Source: Chitinophaga niabensis (GTDB lineage: Bacteria; Bacteroidota; Bacteroidia; Chitinophagales; Chitinophagaceae). From it: a stretch of 64,000 nt of DNA. Shown here one piece after another: positions 43,427 through 52,451 of the stretch. Positions within the stretch are counted from its first letter, which is position 1. Every line of letters starts with the position of its first letter. The translations under genes and the position numbers were made by a program. The notes beneath the pieces are model-generated. The model was given only the letters and a program-made list of their open reading frames with translations. It did not search any database and was not told the DNA's origin. Location: assembly GCF_039545795.1 (NCBI RefSeq), contig NZ_CP154260.1:6453001-6517000 (forward strand). The letters run 5' to 3'.

Positions 43427-44128
43427 ATGAAAAATAAGTTCCTAAAAGGCGCTCATTTGTCCGAGCGCAAGTTTAAGGAGATACTTAAGTTATTCTCCGA
43501 AGACTTGACCGCCACGCAGATTGCAAATATCAGCGGGGTTAGCAGAGTAACTATCAACAGTTACCTGAAAAAGATAAGATTGCAGATCGTAAAGTATTGC
43601 GAGTCCCTGCAACCTGAATCTACGCCCAATGCAGCTACATGGCTGCAGAGGAGCCATTCTCACACAGACGCTCATGATACGGCCGTTGCTGTAAAGGCAG
43701 ACGTTGATCGTATTATAAAGCCCGTCATCTTTGGAATCTACAAGCAGGACAACAAAGTATTCACCGAGATCCTTCCCGATGTAAGCAGGTCTATGATCCA
43801 GGCTATTGCGCGTGGGCGCAGTGTTTTGGAAACCGTAGGCAGTACGGAACGTATCCGTCGTTTTCAGGGAGTAGTGGACCTTGGGCAGTACCGCTTGTAT
43901 CATCTGGGGAACGGGCATCATGATGCGGATGCCGGTAAGGCATTGCTGGATGATGTAGATGGTTTCTGGGGGCTCACCAAACACCGGTTGGCCAAATTCA
44001 AGGGCCTGAACCGCAACACAGCTTATCTGCACCTCAAAGAATGCGAATTCCGCTACAACTACCGGAATGATGATCTGTACAATGTTCTGATGAATCTCTT
44101 GAAAACATTCCCTTTGAACTTATCGTGA
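43427..44128 (+). CDS. IS1595-like transposase homologue, probably catalytically dead
   Basis: Protein of 233 residues related to IS1595-family transposases. The N-terminal helix-turn-helix is clear (KEILKLFSEDLTATQIANI, GVSRVTINSYLKKI), as is the C-terminal block with FWGLTKHRLAKFKGLNRNTA and LHLKECEFRYNYRNDDLY. The acidic triad is missing: the usual VDES(Y)FG motif is replaced by His/Asp-rich sequence around residues 75-85, the S/TDGW motif reads STERI, and IE(N/S)FWG reads VDGFWG. The frame is intact and no terminal inverted repeats are seen. I infer a domesticated DNA-binding protein; an old dead copy is the alternative. Confidence 0.75.
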   Translation: MKNKFLKGAHLSERKFKEILKLFSEDLTATQIANISGVSRVTINSYLKKIRLQIVKYCESLQPESTPNAATWLQRSHSHTDAHDTAVAVKADVDRIIKPVIFGIYKQDNKVFTEILPDVSRSMIQAIARGRSVLETVGSTERIRRFQGVVDLGQYRLYHLGNGHHDADAGKALLDDVDGFWGLTKHRLAKFKGLNRNTAYLHLKECEFRYNYRNDDLYNVLMNLLKTFPLNLS

Positions 44129-44144
44129 CCGGGTAATTTCTTGA

Positions 44145-44209
44145 ATAAGCGGGTATGGTTATTCAATCCTGAAAACTTAGATTGGATTAACCAAGATCTC
44201 ACCGCTTAT
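44145..44209 (+). repeat. nested hairpin hiding the start of a small ORF
   Basis: Outer stem ATAAGCGG (44145-44152) with CCGCTTAT (44202-44209). Inside it TGGTT (44156-44160) pairs with AACCA (44189-44193), and AATCC (44165-44169) pairs with GGATT (44184-44188). All 18 pairs are perfect. The first two bases of the ATG at 44208 lie in the outer stem, so opening it would be needed for translation. Confidence 0.6.
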
Positions 44210-44396
44210 GAAAAAGACATTATCAAATCACCTGATATGGCCAAATAACGCCATATCATCCTGCGGCCGTGTAACCCAATTGTACATGTTCGTAGACCCT
44301 TTGCTGTTAGCCACTACAGCCAATAGAAGACATATAGCCGAACCTTGGTCCGGCAATGAAAATATCATAAAGAGTCTCGATTTAGATTTTGGTTGA
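44208..44396 (+). CDS. small hypothetical protein, 62 residues
   Basis: ORF of 62 codons starting MKKTLSNHLIWPNNA and ending KSLDLDFG. No family is recognised and no membrane or signal segment is evident. Support for a real gene is positional: it lies between a nested hairpin that covers its ATG and a terminator starting 5 nt after its stop codon, 79 nt downstream of the transposase-like gene. Base composition is like the neighbours. It could equally be non-coding RNA with a chance ORF, so confidence is low. Confidence 0.35.
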   Translation: MKKTLSNHLIWPNNAISSCGRVTQLYMFVDPLLLATTANRRHIAEPWSGNENIIKSLDLDFG

Positions 44397-44400
44397 TGAT

Positions 44401-44437
44401 AAGCGGGTGATAATCTTGTCGCCTGCTTTTCTTTTTT
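44401..44437 (+). terminator. intrinsic terminator after the small ORF
   Basis: Stem AAGCGGGTGAT (44401-44411) with GTCGCCTGCTT (44418-44428), 11 pairs including three G-T, a 6-nt loop and the tail TTCTTTTTT. Confidence 0.75.
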
Positions 44438-44561
44438 AAGAACCCCCTAAAGCCTCCCCCGGCTTTGGAAGCAGGCACTCCTTCCATACGAAGAACTTAT
44501 CTAGTATTTATTCATTACTTAAAAAAAAATCTATGGCTCCTCCAAAAAAATTACAATCGCA

Positions 44562-44595
44562 TTGCGTTAAAAAACCGTTAAGTAATTTATATTTG
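44562..44595 (+). promoter_or_regulatory. Bacteroidota-type promoter of the first susCD pair
   Basis: TTG (44562-44564), a 23-nt spacer and TATATTTG (44588-44595), 30 nt upstream of the susC-like ATG at 44626. Confidence 0.55.
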
Positions 44596-44625
44596 AGTGT
44601 TAAAATTTCGTTAAACAACTAAATT

Positions 44626-47600
44626 ATGCTTATGAGGAAAGGTCTAACCGCACTTTTCCTGATCCTGATATCCCTATCAGGACAGGTCTTGGCGCAGAGT
44701 CGAACCATCAAAGGAAAGGTTACGGCTGCTGAGGACGGTACGCCCATTATTGGCGCTACTATTTTAGCTAAAGGAACAAATGTTGGAACTGTAACTAATG
44801 CCGATGGCGTTTATTCCCTGAACGTACCGGATGGCGTAACTGCGCTTGTAGTTAAGTTTATCGGCATGAAAGATGTCGAAGCAAAGATCAACGGCACACA
44901 AGTGGACGTTGTATTAAGTCAGGATGTTAGAACACTGACTGAAACTGTTGTTACCGCAAACGCTATCCGCAGGGATAAACGTTCGCTGGGTTATGCAGCA
45001 CCTACTGTAAAGAGCGATGAACTTACAAAAGGCCAAAGCACCAGTGCTTTGAACGGCCTTGCCGGTAAAGTAGCCGGTGTAAATATCTCCAGTACAGCTT
45101 CTGCACCGGGTAGTTCTTCCCGCATCGTATTACGTGGTGGTTCCTCTATTTCTGGTAACAACCAGGCCCTGATGGTAGTAGATGGTGTGCCCATCGATAA
45201 CACCAACATCATGGGTGGTGGCGCTTCTGCTACCCTGGCACAGGACAGCCGTTCTTCTGTTGACTTTGGTAACAGGGGAAATGATATCAACCCGGACGAT
45301 ATTGAATCTATCTCTATCCTGAAAGGTCCTGCCGCTGCTGCATTGTATGGTTCACGCGCTTCTAACGGTGCCTTGATCATCACTACCAAAAGCGGTAAAA
45401 AAGGTGCTAAGCAACAGATCACTTTCAACAATGCCACCACTTTCTCCCGTATCCTGAAACTGCCTGATTTCCAAAATGAATTCGGACAAGGTTACCCTCA
45501 GGCTGGTTACCCCGATGGTTTTCACAACGATCCAAAAGAAAACTGGAGCTGGGGTAAAGCATTTGATGGTAAAAACCAGGAATGGGGTCAGGAGATCAAT
45601 GGTGTAAGGCAAACAAAACCTTACTCTGCTATCCCTGATAACGTGAAGGATTTCTTCGAAACAGGTAAAGCAATGAATAATAACCTTTCCCTGTCCGGTT
45701 CCGGTGATAAAACCACTTACTTCCTGTCTCTGAACGCATTGAACTCAGATGGAGTAATGCCTGGTAACTATGATAAGTTCAACAAATATGGTATCCGCTT
45801 CAACGGTACTGCTGAACTGAGCAACAAGTTCTCTACCAGCGTGAACATCAACTATACCAAGATCAATGGAGACATGGTACAGGGTGGACAAGGCCCCGGT
45901 TCTGTTTACGCGAGCGTACTTGGAACACCACGTGATATTCCGCTGAGTTCATTGAAAAACATGGACAATCCATACGCCAGTTATGGTAATACCACAAACG
46001 CCGCCGGTAACCCAACTTATGGTTACTACGGTGCTTATACAGATAACCCCTACTGGGTGTTGCAGCAATACAGAAACCTGCAGAATGTTGACCGTATGAA
46101 CGGTAACTTCGCTATCACTTACAAACCAACCCCATGGTTGGATGTAGTGGAAAGATTGGGTGCTGATATTTATTCTGACCGTCGTAAGTTCAAATATCCT
46201 AAGTACAGGTATGAACCTGCTGATCTCACTTCCGGTGAATACACTTTAGCAGACAACATTAAAACCAAAAACGGTAAGTACGAAGAGGATAACTACACCC
46301 TCAATGAGATCACACACGACCTCATGATCACTGCCAGGAAAGATTTCAGTAAAGACTTCAAGGCGAGCCTGATGGTGGGCAACAACATCCGTCAGCGTCA
46401 GTTCTCTGTATCTGAAGTACAAACCAACCCATCAGGCGGTCTGGTAGTACCTGGATGGTATAACATGGGTAACAGTAACGGCCCTGTTCAGGCAGTGAAC
46501 GATTACAATATCCGCCGCCTCATTGGTGTGTATGCAGACCTGAACCTCGCTTATAAGAACATGTTGTTCCTGGGAGCTACTGCACGTAACGACTGGTCTT
46601 CTACTTTGCCTAAGGGTAACAATTCCTTCTTCTATCCAAGTGTGAACGGTTCATTCGTATTCACAGAGCTGATGAAGGATTCCAAAATAGCACAAGTGCT
46701 GGATTATGGTAAGATCCGTGCCAGCTGGGCACAGGTGGGTAACGATGCCGCTCCTTATCAGTTGGAAACTTATTATGAGCGTACCAGCATTAATACCGGT
46801 GGTTTTGGTGTAACCCTTTTCCCTTTCAATGGTATACCAGGGTTAATGCAATCTAGCAACATCGGTAATCCTAATCTGAAACCTGAGATCACTACTGCAT
46901 TTGAAGTGGGTACTGAACTGGGCTTCTTTGATAACAGGTTAACTGTTGACTTCTCTTACTACGAGAACAGATCAAAGAACCAGATCCTCAACATTCCTAT
47001 TCCTGTACCAACAGGTTTCTCCTTCAAGAGTATTAACGCTGGTTCTATCCAGAACAAAGGTATTGAGTTAGGTTTACGCGGAACGCCAATAAGAACATCT
47101 TATGGCCTCACTGTTGAACTCTTTGGTACATATACCCGCAACAGAAGTGAAGTGAAAGAATTGCTGCCAGGTGTTGACCAGGTTGTGATCGGAGGATTTG
47201 GTGGTATGAGTATCGTTGCTGCTGTAGGAAAACCTTACGGTACATTCTATGCACTAACGCTGCAAAGAACACCAGGTGGCCAGGTAATAGTTGATGAAGA
47301 CACCGGTTTGCCTTTGCTCACTACTTTACCACAGTACCTGGGTTCTTACAATCCTGACTACCAGGCTTCCCTTGGAACTAACATCAGTTACAAGAACTGG
47401 AGCTTCAGCGCATTGTTCGATACAAAACAAGGTGGTGTATTCTTCTCTAAAGTAAAAGATGACCTGGCATTCTTTGGTGCTTCTGAAGAAAGTGCTGAAG
47501 GCCACCGCCTTGATCACCCATTCCCGAACTCTGTTATTGAGTCACCAGCTGGTTCCGGTAAATATGTCACCAACACAATAAATTACAACATGATTGACTA

Positions 47601-47889
47601 CTGGACGGATCTGATCCCTTCCGGTCAACATATTGTAGACGCTTCGTACGTTAAATTGAGAGAAGCCAGCCTTTCTTATCGTTTGCCTAAATCACTGTTA
47701 AACAGAGGTCCTTTTGGAGATGTATCCATCGGTATCTTCGGAAACAACCTGTTCCTCTGGACGCCGAAATCTAACAAATACGTAGATCCGGAAGTAAACT
47801 CAGGTGGTGCATCTAACGAACAAGGTCTTGACTTTACAGCTCAGCCATCCTTAAGGAATTTTGGTTTTAACCTGAAGGTTTCTTTTTAA
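44626..47889 (+). CDS. SusC/RagA-type TonB-linked outer membrane protein (pair 1)
   Basis: Outer-membrane TonB-dependent transporter of 1087 residues. A signal peptide (MRKGLTALFLILISLSGQVLAQ) is followed by a carboxypeptidase-D-like regulatory domain (TIKGKVTAAEDGTPIIGATI), a plug with VDGVPIDN, DDIESISILKGPAAAALYGSRASNGALIITTK (quoted in part) and a 22-strand barrel ending NFGFNLKVSF. The ligand is taken up with the SusD-like lipoprotein encoded 23 nt downstream. No sugar-degrading enzyme or ECF sigma factor is nearby, so the substrate may be an oligosaccharide, peptide or other nutrient. ATG 44626 and 44632 are both possible. Confidence 0.95.
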   Translation: MLMRKGLTALFLILISLSGQVLAQSRTIKGKVTAAEDGTPIIGATILAKGTNVGTVTNADGVYSLNVPDGVTALVVKFIGMKDVEAKINGTQVDVVLSQDVRTLTETVVTANAIRRDKRSLGYAAPTVKSDELTKGQSTSALNGLAGKVAGVNISSTASAPGSSSRIVLRGGSSISGNNQALMVVDGVPIDNTNIMGGGASATLAQDSRSSVDFGNRGNDINPDDIESISILKGPAAAALYGSRASNGALIITTKSGKKGAKQQITFNNATTFSRILKLPDFQNEFGQGYPQAGYPDGFHNDPKENWSWGKAFDGKNQEWGQEINGVRQTKPYSAIPDNVKDFFETGKAMNNNLSLSGSGDKTTYFLSLNALNSDGVMPGNYDKFNKYGIRFNGTAELSNKFSTSVNINYTKINGDMVQGGQGPGSVYASVLGTPRDIPLSSLKNMDNPYASYGNTTNAAGNPTYGYYGAYTDNPYWVLQQYRNLQNVDRMNGNFAITYKPTPWLDVVERLGADIYSDRRKFKYPKYRYEPADLTSGEYTLADNIKTKNGKYEEDNYTLNEITHDLMITARKDFSKDFKASLMVGNNIRQRQFSVSEVQTNPSGGLVVPGWYNMGNSNGPVQAVNDYNIRRLIGVYADLNLAYKNMLFLGATARNDWSSTLPKGNNSFFYPSVNGSFVFTELMKDSKIAQVLDYGKIRASWAQVGNDAAPYQLETYYERTSINTGGFGVTLFPFNGIPGLMQSSNIGNPNLKPEITTAFEVGTELGFFDNRLTVDFSYYENRSKNQILNIPIPVPTGFSFKSINAGSIQNKGIELGLRGTPIRTSYGLTVELFGTYTRNRSEVKELLPGVDQVVIGGFGGMSIVAAVGKPYGTFYALTLQRTPGGQVIVDEDTGLPLLTTLPQYLGSYNPDYQASLGTNISYKNWSFSALFDTKQGGVFFSKVKDDLAFFGASEESAEGHRLDHPFPNSVIESPAGSGKYVTNTINYNMIDYWTDLIPSGQHIVDASYVKLREASLSYRLPKSLLNRGPFGDVSIGIFGNNLFLWTPKSNKYVDPEVNSGGASNEQGLDFTAQPSLRNFGFNLKVSF

Positions 47890-47912
47890 TAGCTCAAGCA
47901 AATTATCTGAAA

Positions 47913-49379
47913 ATGACAAAATTGAAAATCAAAATAGCAACAGTAGCGCTTTCATTGGCGATAATGGGCACCGGGTGTAGCAAATTCCTGGATGTGAACG
48001 AGAATCCCAACAAGCCTACTACAGCAGATGTTAAATTGCTGCTTCCTTCGGCTGCTGCCTCCACCAGCCATGTGTTAAGTAATCAATTCGGTATCAACTC
48101 TGGTTTGTGGGCACAATATTGGACGCAAAGTCCGTTTTCTTCCCAATACAAAACCAATGACCGTTATCTGAATCCAGGTACTTCGTCAGACAGGCCATGG
48201 CTGATTATTTGGAGGAATGCCTTACAGAACTACGAGGGTGTGATCAAAAATTACGGTCAGTTCTCTCAACACGGTGCTATCGCTTATCTGCTGAAAGCCT
48301 ACACTTTCCAGATGGCCACAGATGCCTGGGGTAATATTCCTTTAAAGGAAGCACTGAAAGGCGGAGACAGCCTGAGCGTTGGATATGATACACAGGAAGC
48401 AGTATACGATAGTATATTCTCCTGGATCAGCAAAGGTCAGGCACTGATCGATCCCGCTAACCAACTCAAACCTGGTGCGGAAGATCTGTTCTTTAGCGGA
48501 GATATGGACCAGTGGAGGAGATTTGCAAACACCCTCAAACTGAGAGCATACCTGCGGATCGTTAAAGCAGCTCCTGCTAAAGCAGAAGCTGGTATCAGAG
48601 CATTACAGACTGCTAATGCTACTTTCCTGGAAAAAGATGCAAAGATCATTTACTCTTCTTCAGGAGGTAATGAAAATCCAATGTTCGCAGAGATCCTTGG
48701 TTTAGGCAGAACGCAGAACCTGGTAGCCAGCTCTACTGCAATTGATGCTATGACAGCTAATAAGGATCCCCGTCTGAAAGTATTGTATACCACTGTTACA
48801 AATGAATACAATGGTGTTGAAGTTGATACCATCGTAGGTATTGCGCAAGGTTCATATGGTACAATCCCCGGCTTTGCTGTTTCTTTCCCAAGTGCTGCAA
48901 CTGGTGGTTTAGGTGATGATAACAACTCTGCGCTGGCTCCTGTAATATTCATTTCTGCTACAGAAAGTTATTTCCTGCAGGCAGAAGCAGCAGTACGCGG
49001 ATGGTTAGCAGGTACACCTGCAACACTCTTCCATAGTGGTATCACAGCCAGCTTTACTGCTAATGGCATCACAGCAGCAGCACCTGCATACATTGCAGCT
49101 GCACCTGATGCACAATGGCCTGCCAGTAATGCTAATGATGCGCAGATAAAAGCCATCATCACGCAGAAATATTATGCCATGAATGGTAAGCAAACTTTCG
49201 AAGCATGGACAGAATGGCGCCGTACTGGTTTCCCATCCTTCTTTGTTGTCTCTAAAGTAGGGGCACTGGGAGCTGGTAAATTCCCTTTACGTTTGCCTTA
49301 TCCTAACACAGAGCTCACCACAAATGCTAAATTCCCCGGCGCCGAAAAATTGGATGTTCCGGTTTGGTGGGATAAATAA
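47913..49379 (+). CDS. SusD/RagB-type outer membrane lipoprotein, SusD-like_2 group (pair 1)
   Basis: Surface lipoprotein of 488 residues that acts as the lid of the upstream transporter. The signal peptide ends in the lipobox GTGC, followed by SKFLDVNENPNKPT. That start, with LLLPSAAASTSHVLS and QYWTQSPFSSQY, places it in the SusD-like_2 subgroup and not with the classical RagB proteins of pairs 2 and 3. The C-terminal AWTEWRRTGFP and the final VWWDK are typical of the group. A strong hairpin follows after 22 nt and ends the pair. Confidence 0.93.
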   Translation: MTKLKIKIATVALSLAIMGTGCSKFLDVNENPNKPTTADVKLLLPSAAASTSHVLSNQFGINSGLWAQYWTQSPFSSQYKTNDRYLNPGTSSDRPWLIIWRNALQNYEGVIKNYGQFSQHGAIAYLLKAYTFQMATDAWGNIPLKEALKGGDSLSVGYDTQEAVYDSIFSWISKGQALIDPANQLKPGAEDLFFSGDMDQWRRFANTLKLRAYLRIVKAAPAKAEAGIRALQTANATFLEKDAKIIYSSSGGNENPMFAEILGLGRTQNLVASSTAIDAMTANKDPRLKVLYTTVTNEYNGVEVDTIVGIAQGSYGTIPGFAVSFPSAATGGLGDDNNSALAPVIFISATESYFLQAEAAVRGWLAGTPATLFHSGITASFTANGITAAAPAYIAAAPDAQWPASNANDAQIKAIITQKYYAMNGKQTFEAWTEWRRTGFPSFFVVSKVGALGAGKFPLRLPYPNTELTTNAKFPGAEKLDVPVWWDK

Positions 49380-49401
49380 CACAGATTTCACCAGATAATT
49401 A

Positions 49402-49446
49402 TTAAGGGGTTGCAACAAGCGTAAAATGCTTTTTGCAACCCCTTAA
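49402..49446 (+). terminator. long hairpin after the first susCD pair
   Basis: Perfect 14-bp stem TTAAGGGGTTGCAA (49402-49415) with TTGCAACCCCTTAA (49433-49446), with an inner AAGC/GCTT stem. The tail TCTTT is weak, so it may also act as an mRNA 3' stabiliser. A second, smaller GCCC/GGGC hairpin follows near 49470. Confidence 0.7.
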
Positions 49447-49606
49447 TCTTTAAGTAAAAAACAAAAACGCCCGCCAGCAGGGCATTTCTTTATGTAATAA
49501 AACCATAACATCTTTGTGTAGTACTCTATCAGTTGAAAATCAGTATCTTGTGCGCTTGGGGGTTTAGACACATTCATTTTCTGGAACGAGGCATAAAGCA
49601 AATCAT

Positions 49607-52447
49607 ATGAAACAAGCGCTACTCTTATGGCTCGCCATAGCTATAAGCATTCCCGGCGTTTCACAACAGTATAAGGGGAAAACCGACACGTTAAAGAAGA
49701 TCCTGGAAGAAGTAGTGATCACGGGATACAATACTGCAACACGTAAAGAATACATAGGAGCTGTATCTACTATCCAGGGAGGCAAGCTCAACAAGATCCC
49801 TATGGCGTCTTTCGACCAGATGCTGCAGGGCCGTGCACCCGGATTGTATGTTGCATCCGGTAGCGGCCAGCCGGGTGCTGCCGCAAAAGTGGTTATCAGA
49901 GGCCAGGCAACTATCTCCGGTTCTGTTTCACCATTATATGTGGTGGATGGGATTGCAGTAGAGAGCGGTGTTTTCATGACCATGAATCCCGGGGATTTTG
50001 AATCCGTCAGCGTGCTTAAAGATGCAAATGCTACAGCACTATATGGCTCCCGCGGTGCAAATGGTGTGATACTCATCACCACTAAAAGAGGTAAAGCCGG
50101 CGAACTCACTTTTACATTTAATACACAGCATGGCGTTTCCCAACCTACACGCTCCCGCTTCAATGTAATGAACACGGAAGAACGCCTGCAATTTGAAGAG
50201 GAAGTAGGTTTGGAAACAGGTAAGATCACTGGTGCCGGCTGGATCTTTTCTGATAAGAACCCAGCCAACGCCGCATTACCACAGGCACAAAAACAACGTT
50301 ACGCAAGGATACTGGATAGCCTTGGAAGTATCCATACCAACTGGAGAGATGTTTTTTTACGTAACAATGCACCCTTTCATGAATATGAATTAAGTGCATC
50401 CGGAGGAACAGAAGGCATCCGCTTTTACTCCGCTGCAAACTATTATAAACAGGAAGGTATTGCCCTTCGTTCCGGTATAGAACGTTACAGCTTCCGTACA
50501 AACCTGGATGTTACTTCCAAACGTTTTACGGCAGCCATTAATACCGCTGTGGGTTATACGAATAACAAACTCATAGAAAGCGAGGGCTCTCCCGGCACCA
50601 CCAATACCATGGCTGCGGTTTATTATGCCCTGCCCTATGAACAGCCTTACGTGAATGGGCAACTGGTACATACCGGTAACAAAGCACGTTTCGGCGGAAC
50701 ATACGATACACGGGAGGGTTCAGATGCACTGGAAAGATTACAGAGCTCCACCTATAACGTCAATCAATTAAAAGGTACACTCACCACCGCACTGAAATAT
50801 AATTTTACAGACTACCTCTATGCCAGCAGCAACCTGGGTTTTGATTACAGGGAAAATGTTGAGGTACGTACCATCAAACCCGGAACATACAGTGGCGGCC
50901 AGTCTTCCATTCCGGGAAGGCAGGGAATGCATGCGGAAGGAATGGCTCGTTATTTCCAGTTCACCGCAGTGAGTGGATTAACTTATTCCAGGACCCTGAA
51001 AGATATACACCAGCTTACCCTAGCAGGATTCTATGAGTTTAACAGGATGAAATATTCCAGTATGCAGCTTACCGGTTATGGCATCACACCCGGCCTGGCA
51101 GGAACTATTTCCGGCATAACACCCGGTTCCGCACTGAATGGATTTATCCCTAAAGCGGAAGGAGGCAGAACAGGTTCTGCATTGGCTTCCTGGATTGCGT
51201 TGGCCAGGTATCTTTATAAGGACAAATACACCCTGAATGTAACCTTCCGCAGAGATGGTTCTTCCACCGTGCCGGAGAGTAACCGCTGGCATAATTTCTA
51301 TGCAGTGGGAGCAGGATATGACCTGAAAAAAGAAGCCTTCCTGGCGGCTGCCAAATGGATCAACACCCTTCGTTTCCGCAGCAGTTATGGTACCTCTGCT
51401 TCTCCTTTCTCTTCTAACTTTGCTTATGCTGCAGGATATGGCGGCAGCCGTTACGATGGCTCTCCGGCAATTATACCCAGCGCTGTAGGGAATGATGATT
51501 ACGATTGGGAGTATATGAAGGTATTTAATGTAGGAGTAGACCTGGCTATCCTGGATAACAGGTTGCGCCTGATCGCAGACTGGTATAACAAACGCACGGA
51601 AGGGATCTTTTTAGATCAGCAGATCTCTCAAACCAGTGGGTTCAGTAGCCGCAAGATCAATGCTGGTGCAATCCGCAACAGGGGAATTGAAATAGATCTA
51701 AGTGGAGATATTATCAGGAATGCAAACCTCACCTGGTCTGCAGGATTTAATGTGGCCTATAATAAGAATAAAGTGGTCAGTCTTGGTGGCGTGAATGAAT
51801 TTACACAGGGGGCCAGCATAATACGTGTAGGCTTACCAGTTAATACGCATTACATTGTAAAATGGGGAGGTGTAGATCCGCAGACAGGGAAGGCACAATA
51901 TTATAACAGGGATGGATCACTTACCACTAATTACAATGTGGTATCACAAAGTGTGGCAACATTTGGAACAATAGATCCGCTGTATACAGGTGGTATCACC
52001 AGCAGGCTGAACTGGAAGAATTTTTCCGCAGAAGTATTTTTCTCTTTTGCACAGGACCTGTACAGGTATAATTCAGAAGAATATTACCTGCTTAACAGCA
52101 ATCAGTTTGCATCCAGCAATCAATCCCGGAAATGGTTGGACCGCTGGCGCAAACCAGGAGATATTACAGATCAGCCTTCGTTTGCTGAACCACGTAATTT
52201 CACTTCCCGTGATATCCAGGATGCATCTTACGTAAGGTTAAGGAATGCGCAGCTGGCTTACCGCATCCCTGCTGAGATCGTGAAACGCACACAGCTGCTG
52301 CGCAGCGCCATGATCTATGTACAGGGCCAGAACTTATTAACGTTCACCAGCTGGACGGGTTTTGATCCGGAGGATAATAACAGCACCGCCTTTTTTGAAT
52401 ATCCTGCTGCGCGCACCATCACAGCAGGCCTGAGTATACAATTCTAA
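49607..52447 (+). CDS. SusC/RagA-type TonB-linked outer membrane protein (pair 2, short form)
   Basis: TonB-dependent transporter of 946 residues. Unlike its two neighbours it lacks the N-terminal carboxypeptidase-like domain. A signal peptide (LLLWLAIAISIPGVSQ) is followed within 20 residues by a TonB-box-like LEEVVITGY and the plug (YVVDGIAVESG, VSVLKDANATALYGSRGANGV). The barrel follows, ending ARTITAGLSIQF. The domain loss is not a frameshift, as the frame is intact and the signal peptide is good. It starts 4 nt before its SusD partner and is probably transcribed separately from pair 1. Confidence 0.93.
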   Translation: MKQALLLWLAIAISIPGVSQQYKGKTDTLKKILEEVVITGYNTATRKEYIGAVSTIQGGKLNKIPMASFDQMLQGRAPGLYVASGSGQPGAAAKVVIRGQATISGSVSPLYVVDGIAVESGVFMTMNPGDFESVSVLKDANATALYGSRGANGVILITTKRGKAGELTFTFNTQHGVSQPTRSRFNVMNTEERLQFEEEVGLETGKITGAGWIFSDKNPANAALPQAQKQRYARILDSLGSIHTNWRDVFLRNNAPFHEYELSASGGTEGIRFYSAANYYKQEGIALRSGIERYSFRTNLDVTSKRFTAAINTAVGYTNNKLIESEGSPGTTNTMAAVYYALPYEQPYVNGQLVHTGNKARFGGTYDTREGSDALERLQSSTYNVNQLKGTLTTALKYNFTDYLYASSNLGFDYRENVEVRTIKPGTYSGGQSSIPGRQGMHAEGMARYFQFTAVSGLTYSRTLKDIHQLTLAGFYEFNRMKYSSMQLTGYGITPGLAGTISGITPGSALNGFIPKAEGGRTGSALASWIALARYLYKDKYTLNVTFRRDGSSTVPESNRWHNFYAVGAGYDLKKEAFLAAAKWINTLRFRSSYGTSASPFSSNFAYAAGYGGSRYDGSPAIIPSAVGNDDYDWEYMKVFNVGVDLAILDNRLRLIADWYNKRTEGIFLDQQISQTSGFSSRKINAGAIRNRGIEIDLSGDIIRNANLTWSAGFNVAYNKNKVVSLGGVNEFTQGASIIRVGLPVNTHYIVKWGGVDPQTGKAQYYNRDGSLTTNYNVVSQSVATFGTIDPLYTGGITSRLNWKNFSAEVFFSFAQDLYRYNSEEYYLLNSNQFASSNQSRKWLDRWRKPGDITDQPSFAEPRNFTSRDIQDASYVRLRNAQLAYRIPAEIVKRTQLLRSAMIYVQGQNLLTFTSWTGFDPEDNNSTAFFEYPAARTITAGLSIQF

Positions 52448-52451
52448 GGAA

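Noticed and set aside
43302..44440. A complete insertion sequence around the transposase-like gene
   Set aside because: No matching terminal inverted repeats or target-site duplication could be found on the two sides.
49469..49490. A second full terminator (GCCC/GGGC) after the first susCD pair
   Set aside because: The stem is only 4 bp and the T-run is broken; the 14-bp hairpin just upstream explains termination better.
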